Source: Candidatus Kaiserbacteria bacterium RIFCSPLOWO2_01_FULL_54_20 (lineage in GTDB: Bacteria; Patescibacteriota; Minisyncoccia; Phycocordibacterales; UBA2100). From it: a stretch of 7,911 bases of DNA. Location: contig MFMA01000015.1 of assembly GCA_001783355.1 (NCBI GenBank), positions 1 to 7,911 of the forward strand, in the 5' to 3' direction. Below the pieces are notes generated by a model. That model saw only the letters and a program-made list of their open reading frames with translations. It had not been told where the DNA came from and did not search any database. The translations under genes and the position numbers were made by a program. Shown piece by piece: positions 1-5,280 of the stretch. How positions within the stretch are numbered: the first letter of the stretch is position 1; each line of letters starts with the position of its first letter.

Positions 1-18
1 CTTTCATGGTCATGAAAG
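1..18. repeat. Short perfect palindrome at window edge
   Basis: CTTTCATG (1-8) and CATGAAAG (11-18) are perfect 8-base inverted arms around a 2-base centre. No T-run follows, so it does not look like an intrinsic terminator. It could be an operator or the end of an element that lies mainly to the left of the window. The pairing is certain; the function is unknown. Confidence 0.5.
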
Positions 19-22
19 CGAC

Positions 23-78
23 GGTAACCTACTTATGATCTATCCAGTGTCGTTTGGGTAACCTTATTTATGATCTAT
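23..78. repeat. Diverged direct repeat upstream of the thioredoxin gene
   Basis: Two near-identical units lie at 23-43 and 57-78, with starts 34 bp apart. Each begins GGTAACCT and ends TTATGATCTAT; they differ by a one-base indel and one substitution. Both contain TATGAT, a 5/6 match to a -10 box, at 34-39 and 69-74, but neither has a good -35 at normal spacing. They could be paired binding sites for a regulator or a local duplication. Confidence 0.5.
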
Positions 79-87
79 ATCGAAAGG

Positions 88-117
88 TTGAACGAAGCAC
101 ATGGATTGTGGTAGAGT
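88..117 (+). promoter_or_regulatory. Predicted promoter of the thiol-oxidation operon
   Basis: TTGAAC (88-93) serves as a -35 box and TAGAGT (112-117) as a -10 box, 18 bp apart. A TG one base before the hexamer (109-110) gives an extended -10. The hexamer ends 6 nt before the ATG at 124, so transcription would start at or next to the start codon. No Shine-Dalgarno site is present. This predicts a leaderless mRNA. Confidence 0.5.
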
Positions 118-123
118 TTCCAC

Positions 124-504
124 ATGTCTAAAGGCGCACTCATATTTTGGGGTTTGATCGTGGTCGTTATCGTTCTTGGCCTCGGCGCGGCATTTTTCGT
201 CAAGACGGGACCGGGGGATTTGGATAGCTTCACACAATGCCTCGAAGACAAAGGCGCTATTTTCTATGGAGCATTTTGGTGTCCGCATTGCCAGCGAACG
301 AAAGCGCTCTTCGGGAATTCGGCAAAGCTTCTGCCGTACGTGGAGTGTTCAACGCCTGACGGCAAGTCGCAGCTTCAAGAGTGCAAAGATAAAGAAATTA
401 AGACGTATCCAACATGGATATTTACTGACGGAAACATCCTGACCGGCGAACGCACGCTTCAGGAACTTGCCGAAAAAACGGCATGCGCGCTTCCGCAGAG
501 TTAG
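124..504 (+). CDS. Membrane-anchored thioredoxin-fold oxidoreductase, CPHC active site
   Basis: A 126-residue thiol-disulfide oxidoreductase expected to act outside the cytoplasmic membrane. Residues 6-26 form one hydrophobic helix with no clear cleavage site, so it is probably a membrane anchor. The thioredoxin fold follows: FYGAFWCPHCQ puts the redox pair at C53/C56, and YPTW has the cis-proline at P96. The CPHC dipeptide is the one found in oxidising DsbA proteins. The spacing, including a VEC cysteine at C75 and another at C87, closely resembles the thioredoxin domain fused to bacterial VKOR proteins, and the protein is too short for the DsbA helical insertion. The next gene, a DsbB-like oxidase, starts 1 nt after the stop, so this protein is probably its direct redox partner and the DsbA equivalent. 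The ATG follows a good promoter with no leader. The fold is clear; the oxidising direction is inferred. Confidence 0.88.
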   Translation: MSKGALIFWGLIVVVIVLGLGAAFFVKTGPGDLDSFTQCLEDKGAIFYGAFWCPHCQRTKALFGNSAKLLPYVECSTPDGKSQLQECKDKEIKTYPTWIFTDGNILTGERTLQELAEKTACALPQS

Positions 505-505
505 A

Positions 506-1042
506 ATGTCTCTCGAAACCCTCAACTTTTGGCTCTCCCTTGGCACCCTCGCGATGCAGGGCGCGACGCTGGTACTTATCGCAGTGCTTTTCCTTGATAA
601 AAAAATCCCCGAACTGGGAAAGATATCGGCCCTGCTTAGTTCATGGGCTTTGTGGCTCGGATTCGTTTTTGCTCTCACCGCGAGTGCGCTCACCCTTTAT
701 TACTCCGAGGTACTCGGCATCGAACCATGTTCGCTCTGCTGGTGGCAGCGCATTTTCCTCTACCCACAAGTCATCATGTTCGGTATCGCGCTCTACAAGC
801 GGGACCTCTCCATCGTCACGTATTCAATCGCGCTGTCTCTGGCCGGGATCGCGTTCGCCGTATACAACCACGCGCTCCAGGTATTGCCTTCAGGCACTCT
901 GCCGTGCCCGGCCCAAGGCGTGAGCTGTGCACAGCGTTTCGTCTTCGAATTCGGTTACATTACCTTCCCGATGATGTCCCTCTCGCTCTTTGCCTTCCTT
1001 ATCGTTCTCATGCTTTTTGCGCGGAAGGCGGCCGCGAAATAG
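506..1042 (+). CDS. dsbB: Disulfide bond formation protein, DsbB/BdbC family
   Basis: A 178-residue integral membrane oxidase that should reoxidise the partner thioredoxin-like protein and pass electrons to quinone. The first cysteine pair is C75/C78 in CSLCWWQR, matching the CxxC-x-x-x-R motif of DsbB. The second, peripheral pair is C134/C141, after a PSG turn. Hydrophobic helices lie at about 7-29, 47-68, 82-97, 104-121 and 155-172; the last four are the DsbB bundle and the first is an extra N-terminal helix. I chose the ATG 1 nt after the upstream stop. An ATG at 467 would add 13 basic residues while overlapping the thioredoxin gene, and is less likely. The 3' end overlaps the convergent flavin oxidase gene by 35 bp. 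Family assignment is strong. The choice between DsbB and BdbC naming is a matter of convention. Confidence 0.88.
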   Translation: MSLETLNFWLSLGTLAMQGATLVLIAVLFLDKKIPELGKISALLSSWALWLGFVFALTASALTLYYSEVLGIEPCSLCWWQRIFLYPQVIMFGIALYKRDLSIVTYSIALSLAGIAFAVYNHALQVLPSGTLPCPAQGVSCAQRFVFEFGYITFPMMSLSLFAFLIVLMLFARKAAAK

Positions 1043-2678
1043 CGATCATACTACGGTTGATATCTTCGACCGTTCCACCCACCTTTTTTCCCGGGTTCAG
1101 AATATTCAGGGGATCAAATATCTTTTTCACCTCGGCAAAAAGCTCCAGCATTTTTGGAGAAAACATGAGGTATAGGTATGGCGTGCGGATAATGCCGTCG
1201 TTGTGCTCGCCGGATATCGAGCCTTTGTAGCGTGCGACGAGCTCGTATACCTTCGGCGTCAGCTCCAGGATAGTTTTATGGTGTTCCGGACGCTTCAGGT
1301 CCACGAGCGGTATGATATGAAAATTTCCGTCTCCAATGTGGCCGGCGATGGTATACATGATGTTGTAGTGCGATAGCAGTTCGTTTAATTGCGGGAGGAA
1401 ACGCGGATAGTCGTCGGGATGCACGACGATATCGTCGATGAACGGAGCCGCGTGCAGGCCGTGTATGTGCTTGCGCAAGAGCGCGAAACTTTCGCGGCGT
1501 ATCTTCCAATACTTCTCCTCCATCATGCCATAGGCGAGCCGCGTTTTGACAGGGATGTCCTGCAAGGCGAGCTGTGCTTGCTCCGCTTTCTCGCGAGCCT
1601 CCCCCTCGGACTTTTCGGCGAATTCCGCAAGCAGGACCAATTTTGGAACGCCGCCCGTAACAGCCATCCAGATCTCCGGCAAGAACGCCAAGCCGAGGCG
1701 GATACTATCGAGAAATCCCATTTGTCGTATAAAGTCCCACTCAAAGCGCGTCGCAAGCTTAAACGTGTTGTCGTCGTAGCTTTCGAACGACTCCGGCTCA
1801 AATGTGCGCACGCGGCGCACTATCTCCGGCAGTACACTAAGGTCGGAGAGGAAGACGACCAGCATGCCGCGGTGCGACTCTTGCTTTTCAAGCCCGAGCT
1901 TTGCGCTCGTGATAAGTGCAAGAGTTCCTTGCGAGCCGGTGACGAGTTGCGTGAGGTCGAATACATCGCGCTTCTTATCCCACACGCTCCAGAGGGGATA
2001 TCCTGAAGAATTCTTCGACACGCTTGGCTGTGCCGAGGCTATCTCATCCGCATTCTTCTCAATGAGCGCGTGTATGTCCCGATATATCTTGCCCTCGAGG
2101 TCTTGCTGGGTTTCTTTTCCGGCGAGTTCTTGCATGCTCATCGGTCGCAGTCGCGCCCGCGAGCCGTCTGAAAGCACCACATCAAGCTCGCGAACATAGC
2201 GGTCCATCTTGCCGAAGCGCAGGGTGAGCTCGCCACCGGCGTTGTTTGCTATAAGGCCGCCGAGCGCGGCGAGCTCGCGCGAGGCGGGGTAGGGGGGAAG
2301 CAGTTTGCCCGTTTTAGCAAGCGTTTCCTTCTCGAAATCGCGATAATAGACCCCCGACTCGGCATTTGCCTCGTCGCCCTCCACCCCGAATATATGGTTC
2401 ATGTACTTCGTGAAAACCAGCACAACAGAGTCGGTCAAAGGCCCTCCGCTCATATCGGTACCTGCGGCGCGCGCGGCTATTGAAATATTCTCTCCTCGCT
2501 CGCGCGCCTCCGCCACGTACTTCACGATTTCCACGACGTCGTATACGTTTTTGGGAAAAACCACGAGCGAAGGCTTGCGTTCGAAAATGCTCGTGTCGCG
2601 ACTATATTTCGCAAGTGTTTCGGCATCATCCACCGCATCACCCTCAATAATGCGGGCAATATCTTCGCGCAAACTCAT
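1008..2678 (-). CDS. FAD-linked oxidase, GlcD/D-lactate dehydrogenase type
   Basis: A 556-residue flavoprotein predicted to oxidise a 2-hydroxy acid such as D-lactate or glycolate. The N-terminal PCMH-type FAD domain spans about 35-265, with GTDMSGG (73-79) for pyrophosphate binding, GGLIANNAGG (140-149), and TGSQGTLALIT (247-257) closing the domain. The C-terminal FAD-oxidase domain has GHIGDGNFH (446-454), SGEHNDG (489-495) and the terminal signature FDPLNILNPGKK (521-532). The length fits a stand-alone oxidase. There is no C-terminal iron-sulfur domain, and I find no cysteine in the whole protein, so electrons must leave by another route. The family usually has SGEHG-[IV]-G where this protein has SGEHNDG. 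The gene is transcribed alone from a consensus TATAAT 6 nt before its ATG, and its 3' end converges on dsbB. The substrate cannot be read from the sequence. Confidence 0.88.
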   Translation of the reverse strand: MSLREDIARIIEGDAVDDAETLAKYSRDTSIFERKPSLVVFPKNVYDVVEIVKYVAEARERGENISIAARAAGTDMSGGPLTDSVVLVFTKYMNHIFGVEGDEANAESGVYYRDFEKETLAKTGKLLPPYPASRELAALGGLIANNAGGELTLRFGKMDRYVRELDVVLSDGSRARLRPMSMQELAGKETQQDLEGKIYRDIHALIEKNADEIASAQPSVSKNSSGYPLWSVWDKKRDVFDLTQLVTGSQGTLALITSAKLGLEKQESHRGMLVVFLSDLSVLPEIVRRVRTFEPESFESYDDNTFKLATRFEWDFIRQMGFLDSIRLGLAFLPEIWMAVTGGVPKLVLLAEFAEKSEGEAREKAEQAQLALQDIPVKTRLAYGMMEEKYWKIRRESFALLRKHIHGLHAAPFIDDIVVHPDDYPRFLPQLNELLSHYNIMYTIAGHIGDGNFHIIPLVDLKRPEHHKTILELTPKVYELVARYKGSISGEHNDGIIRTPYLYLMFSPKMLELFAEVKKIFDPLNILNPGKKVGGTVEDINRSMIAISRPPSAQKA

Positions 2679-2684
2679 CGGGGA

Positions 2685-2716
2685 ATTATAGCCCAGAAAA
2701 ATGCACGAATATTCAA
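2685..2716 (-). promoter_or_regulatory. Predicted promoter of the FAD-linked oxidase
   Basis: On the minus strand a perfect TATAAT (2690-2685) ends 6 nt before the ATG. TTGAAT (2716-2711) is a possible -35 box, but its 20-bp spacing is long, so the -10 carries most of the weight. There is no Shine-Dalgarno site between promoter and start, again predicting a leaderless mRNA. Confidence 0.55.
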
Positions 2717-2786
2717 CACGACCTGTTGCCGGTGTCTTTGCCCTCGTCCTCCCTGGTGCAGAATTATGGCTTGAAAAGGAGATTTG

Positions 2787-2833
2787 TATCGGACGGCTTA
2801 TCGGACGTTCTTGAGCAAGGCCGATGTCCGATA
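2787..2833. repeat. TATCGGAC direct and inverted repeats
   Basis: TATCGGACG occurs at 2787-2795 and again at 2799-2807, 12 bp apart, which is about one helical turn. GTCCGATA at 2826-2833 is the exact inverse of the second copy's first eight bases, leaving a 19-base loop. Helical-turn spacing plus an inverted copy is typical of a protein-binding array. No neighbouring gene suggests which protein. It sits about 100 bp from the oxidase start and 150 bp from the repeat-protein start. Confidence 0.4.
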
Positions 2834-2962
2834 TTTACGTCTCTAATGGACATGTAGGCAAAGCTCATCGTAGGCGTAGTCTTGTAGGACAATGATATCG
2901 TGCTCGTGTCCATTGACTGCAAGTACCGTGAAGCATACCCTGGAGCCGGAAACCAGCGTTAC

Positions 2963-2976
2963 CGAATATATATTCG
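2963..2976 (+). promoter_or_regulatory. Palindrome overlapping the -10 region of the repeat-protein gene
   Basis: CGAATATATATTCG is a perfect 14-base palindrome. It contains TATATT (2969-2974), a 5/6 -10 hexamer ending 8 nt before the ATG at 2983. No good -35 box is seen at normal spacing. A regulator bound to the palindrome would block the promoter, but AT-rich palindromes of this length can also arise by chance. Confidence 0.4.
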
Positions 2977-2982
2977 AACGCC

Positions 2983-4428
2983 ATGATTTTGCGATACACA
3001 ATACGGATAGGAAGTGTCATCGCGCTTTTGATTTTCGCAGTGCTCCTCGCCTTCTTCGCTGGAAATCAGCGTTTCGTACATGCTGAACCGCTCGGCAGTG
3101 ACATAGTCTGTCGCGTGTTCACCGAACTGACCGCTTTAGGCAGTCCTATCCCGACCTTAAACGGCGGCAGCTGTCCTCCGGATAGCGGTGGAGAGGAACC
3201 ACCACCGCCCCCGCCACCACCACCACCAGCATGCTCGAACGGGACCGACGATGACGGCGACGGGTTTACGGATGCAAACGACCCAAATTGTCATACCGAT
3301 GGGGATCCCACCAATACGGCTTCGTATGACCAGAACGGTGGAGAGCCAGGTACTCTTCCAGCGTGTTGGAACGGCCAGGATGACGACGGGGACGGAAAGA
3401 AGGACTTTCCTAGTGATCCTGGATGCTCGTCCCCAACGGATACGAGCGAGGTGGATACCATAACGCCACCACAGTGCTCGAATAACACCGACGACGACGC
3501 GGACGGTCTTGTTGACGCGAGTGATCCCGGCTGTCACACGGATTTTAATGCCGGAAACTCGGCCTCGTACAATCAAAACCTCAACAATGAGGCTGCGGCC
3601 GCGCCGCCTACACCTCAATGTGCGGATGGAACGGACAACGACGGAGATGGAAAGACAGACACGGCTGATCCCGGATGTTCGGGCGCTTCGGATAACGACG
3701 AGACCGACCCTTCGGGAGGCAGCAATGAAGGCGGCAATACCCCCGACCCGACCTCGTCTGGAGGAGGGGGGAGTAGCGGAGGTGGGGGAAGTGGCGCGGG
3801 AGGAACTGGGCTACCGCCGGGGACGCAGCTTTTCACCAGTACCGGGACAAGTACCGGCGCTACTACGCCAAGCACGGGTCTAGTCCTTGGTTTTTCGACG
3901 ACGACGGAATCGTGCGACCTGTACCTGACGGCCTTTATCCGGGAGGGGCGGGACAATGATACTGACCAGGTGAAACGGCTCCAGAGATTTTTGCGCGACC
4001 ACGAGAGCGCAAAAGTGGATGAGAACGGGGTCTACGATGCGCCAACACTTGCCGCGGTGCATGCGTTCCAGACCAAATATGCCGCAGACATCCTGACGCC
4101 GTGGGGCATTGGCAAATCAACTGGCTACGTCTACCTCACGACGCGCAAAAAAGTCAATGAAATATTCTGCAATTACACGCGGACATTCCTTCTGACCACC
4201 GACGAACTGCAAAAGATAGAAAAAGCCCGTACGGCAAACATACAAACCCCGTCTCTGCCAGTATCTCCTTCACAACCTGTAGCGCCAAAAACCCCCGTCC
4301 AGCCGAAGGCTCCTGCGCAAAGCACGGGAACACCAGCGGTGGGGACGACCAGTCCACCAGGCGGCGTCAGATTCGATCTGCAGGGAGCCTGGCAATTCTT
4401 CAGAGGTGTGTTCGACAGGATTCGCTGA
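2983..4428 (+). CDS. Exported acidic repeat protein with peptidoglycan-binding-like module
   Basis: A 481-residue surface or secreted protein. A basic N-terminus and hydrophobic helix (about 11-27) form a signal peptide or anchor; VHA|E near residue 34 is a possible cleavage site. Next come a ten-proline run (73-82) and four acidic repeats starting at C84, C128, C165 and C213. Each repeat has an N-x-x-DD-D-x-DG core resembling calcium-binding type-3 loops and a cysteine pair 19-20 residues apart. A Gly/Ser linker (about 245-280) leads to a module at 310-396 with QRFLRDHE, NGVYDAPTLAAVHAFQ and a closing C396, like the peptidoglycan-binding domains common in CPR surface proteins. The tail is Pro/Thr-rich and ends in an amphipathic stretch. 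All 12 cysteines can be paired module by module. A role in envelope attachment is inferred. Confidence 0.8.
   Translation: MILRYTIRIGSVIALLIFAVLLAFFAGNQRFVHAEPLGSDIVCRVFTELTALGSPIPTLNGGSCPPDSGGEEPPPPPPPPPPACSNGTDDDGDGFTDANDPNCHTDGDPTNTASYDQNGGEPGTLPACWNGQDDDGDGKKDFPSDPGCSSPTDTSEVDTITPPQCSNNTDDDADGLVDASDPGCHTDFNAGNSASYNQNLNNEAAAAPPTPQCADGTDNDGDGKTDTADPGCSGASDNDETDPSGGSNEGGNTPDPTSSGGGGSSGGGGSGAGGTGLPPGTQLFTSTGTSTGATTPSTGLVLGFSTTTESCDLYLTAFIREGRDNDTDQVKRLQRFLRDHESAKVDENGVYDAPTLAAVHAFQTKYAADILTPWGIGKSTGYVYLTTRKKVNEIFCNYTRTFLLTTDELQKIEKARTANIQTPSLPVSPSQPVAPKTPVQPKAPAQSTGTPAVGTTSPPGGVRFDLQGAWQFFRGVFDRIR
3232..3708 (+). repeat. Four coding repeats in alternating A-B-A-B order
   Basis: Inside the repeat protein, units at residues 84-118 and 165-199 (type A) share a long second half with CHTD, an N-x-x-SASY-like stretch and a final QN. 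Units at 128-158 and 213-242 (type B) are shorter and end CS followed by D/T/E residues. The order A-B-A-B suggests duplication of a two-unit block after the two types had diverged. The DNA copies have drifted, so the duplication is not recent. Confidence 0.7.
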
Positions 4429-4510
4429 CGGCGAGGTTACGTGGGGCGGGGTGCCTATTTCTCAAGGCTCTCGCTTTACGCCACTCGCTCAAAGTGTACA
4501 TACGCCGATA

Positions 4511-4546
4511 GACCACAATCCCTCACGGTCGTGATACATTGTGGTC
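4511..4546. repeat. Palindromic element, copy 1 (start of the Cas2-like gene)
   Basis: A 36-bp nested palindrome. The outer arms GACCACAAT/ATTGTGGTC (9 bp) are perfect. A 3-base internal mismatch follows, then an inner TCACG/CGTGA stem around a central GT. It ends on the base before the ATG at 4547. It matches copy 3 (7812-7847) at 27 of 36 positions by my alignment, and the outermost two base pairs change on both sides, so pairing is preserved. Confidence 0.85.
4532..4540 (+). promoter_or_regulatory. Extended -10 inside palindrome copy 1
   Basis: TG-A-TACATT forms an extended -10 whose hexamer (4535-4540) ends 6 nt before the ATG at 4547. This is the same spacing as the thioredoxin, flavin oxidase and lipase promoters here. 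The -35 candidate at 4512-4517 is weak (3/6). The promoter lies within the palindrome, so anything bound there would affect transcription of the Cas2-like gene. Confidence 0.4.
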
Positions 4547-5125
4547 ATGGGGATAGTTGAAAAAGAAGCAAAGAGAAAACGCGTCAAGGGATATATTCAG
4601 AATGCTATTTTTGCGACCGTCGCGACAGCCGGTATTTTGCTGGTCGCAATGGCCGCTCCAAACACCCTGCAACTTCTCGGAAAAGTACCAGGCATGCGTC
4701 GCTCTCGATTCAATGCGCAAGCGAGAACAGCACTGGGGCGACTGGCGCAAAAAGGGTGGATAGTGTTCGAGCGCAGAGACGGGAAGCACCTTGCGCGCAT
4801 CACAGAAACAGGGAAGCGGGCGTTTGCGTTCGAAGCGCAGAAAACCGGCCTATATCCAAGGCGCCGATGGGACAAGCGCTGGCGCATCGTTATGTTCGAT
4901 GTGCCGGAACGGCGTAGGGCAGTGCGGGACAAACTGCGCATGACTATGAAATCTTTCGGCTTCGTTCGTCTCCAGGACAGCGCGTGGGTATACCCGTATG
5001 ACTGCGAGGATCTCATCGCGCTTCTCAAAGCGGAACTTAAGATCGGGTTCTCGGCACTCTACCTTGTCGTGGAGCACATCGAGAACGATAAATATCTTCG
5101 TGAGGAGTTTGGCTTTAAGAGCTAG
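4547..5125 (+). CDS. Cas2/PaaX-like protein with N-terminal hydrophobic helix
   Basis: A 192-residue protein built from three parts. Residues 1-18 are strongly basic and 20-37 form a hydrophobic helix. Residues 54-95 look like a winged helix (FNAQARTALGRLAQKGW, then a wing ending ARITETGKRAF). Residues 110-188 have the ferredoxin-like Cas2/PaaX C-terminal fold: WRIVMFDVPE with D118 where Cas2 has its first-strand aspartate, then DSAWVYPYDCED. Related CPR proteins are often labelled Cas2, but the winged helix and the lack of cas1 or an array fit a PaaX-type DNA-binding protein better. The start could be GTG 4541 inside the palindrome, adding two residues; I prefer ATG 4547. The stop codon is part of palindrome copy 2. 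The likely ligand is the palindrome itself. Whether the protein binds, cuts or mobilises DNA cannot be told from sequence. Confidence 0.8.
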   Translation: MGIVEKEAKRKRVKGYIQNAIFATVATAGILLVAMAAPNTLQLLGKVPGMRRSRFNAQARTALGRLAQKGWIVFERRDGKHLARITETGKRAFAFEAQKTGLYPRRRWDKRWRIVMFDVPERRRAVRDKLRMTMKSFGFVRLQDSAWVYPYDCEDLIALLKAELKIGFSALYLVVEHIENDKYLREEFGFKS

Positions 5126-5161
5126 CCACAAACCATTACGACCGTGAGGGTTTGTGGCTAG
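5122..5161. repeat. Palindromic element, copy 2 (stop codon of the Cas2-like gene)
   Basis: Perfect 13-bp arms, CTAGCCACAAACC (5122-5134) and GGTTTGTGGCTAG (5149-5161), enclose a 14-base centre with a weaker inner stem (TTACG/CGTGA, one wobble). The stop codon lies in the left arm. The right half is identical over 20 bases to copy 3. The central dinucleotide is AC rather than GT. No T-run follows on the plus strand, so it is not a standard intrinsic terminator, although it would form a very stable 3' hairpin in RNA. Confidence 0.88.
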
Positions 5162-5180
5162 GTGGGTGGGGGCTTGGGGG
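5161..5180 (+). other. G-rich tract abutting palindrome copy 2
   Basis: G-runs of 2, 3, 5 and 5 lie at 5161-5162, 5164-5166, 5168-5172 and 5176-5180, with loops of 1-3 bases. This satisfies a two-layer G-quadruplex pattern and nearly a three-layer one. It starts at the last base of the hairpin arm, as does the G-rich tract after copy 3. Confidence 0.5.
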
Positions 5181-5219
5181 AGCCGGCGCGGTTCGTAACA
5201 GCGGTTCGCCAAAAGTCAT

Positions 5220-5280
5220 GCACACCTTGTGCTTGCCTGTCGATGTCGTGACGGTGATACTGGCGGAATGGTAGGTGTGC
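5220..5280. repeat. Inverted repeat spanning the lipase start
   Basis: GCACACCT (5220-5227) and AGGTGTGC (5273-5280) are perfect 8-base inverted arms on either side of the lipase promoter and ATG, 45 bp apart. They could be two half-sites for a looping regulator. With arms this short and far apart, chance is a real possibility. Confidence 0.3.
5233..5261 (+). promoter_or_regulatory. Predicted promoter of the lipase operon
   Basis: TTGCCT (5233-5238) as -35 and GATACT (5256-5261) as -10 are each 4/6 matches and are 17 bp apart. The -10 ends 6 nt before the ATG at 5268, matching the other promoters here. This also supports ATG 5268 over the upstream GTG at 5229. Confidence 0.45.

Larger units (their letters stand above)
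2679..2982. other. Divergent intergenic region without a convincing gene
   Basis: This 304-bp gap separates the minus-strand oxidase from the plus-strand repeat protein. It contains a -10 box at each end (2685-2690 minus, 2969-2974 plus) and a small cluster of TATCGGAC repeats at 2787-2833. AAGGAG at 2776-2781 is the best Shine-Dalgarno-like string in the window, but no suitable start follows. Short open frames exist on both strands; none has a usable start and a recognisable product. Confidence 0.6.
4511..5161 (+). other. Cas2/PaaX-like gene bracketed by palindromes (possible element)
   Basis: The unit runs from the left palindrome to the end of the right palindrome, 651 bp in all. The coding sequence fills the space between them almost exactly: the left palindrome abuts the ATG and the right one includes the TAG. 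No transposase, cas1 or CRISPR repeats lie nearby and no target-site duplication is evident. The geometry fits either a compact mobile or REP-like unit, or a gene with an autoregulatory operator at the front and a structured 3' end. Confidence 0.4.

Noticed and set aside
105..124. Weak hairpin TGTGG/CCACA at the thioredoxin start, sharing ATTGTGGT with palindrome copy 1
   Set aside because: A 5-bp stem with an 8-base loop and one shared 8-mer can easily be chance, and the inner TCACG/CGTGA core is absent.
2776..2846. Small gene behind the AAGGAG string
   Set aside because: The only start is a TTG 2 nt after the motif, too close to be used, and it would encode just 20 residues.
2843..3018. 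Minus-strand frame ending NGHEHDIIVLQDYAYDELC, possible gene remnant
   Set aside because: The tail reads like real protein, but the frame has no ATG or GTG start, runs antisense into the repeat-protein gene and matches no family I know. A degraded gene is possible but unsupported.
2892..3086. Plus-strand frame of 64 codons upstream of the repeat protein
   Set aside because: It overlaps the signal peptide region of the repeat protein in another frame and has no promoter, ribosome site or domain.
5122..5161. Rho-independent terminator after the Cas2-like gene
   Set aside because: The hairpin is strong, but G-runs follow instead of T-runs, and the minus strand has no T-run either. The same holds for copy 3.
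5246..5257. Possible fourth copy of the palindrome core near the lipase promoter
   Set aside because: Its reverse complement matches the 12-base core at only 9 positions and there are no outer arms.
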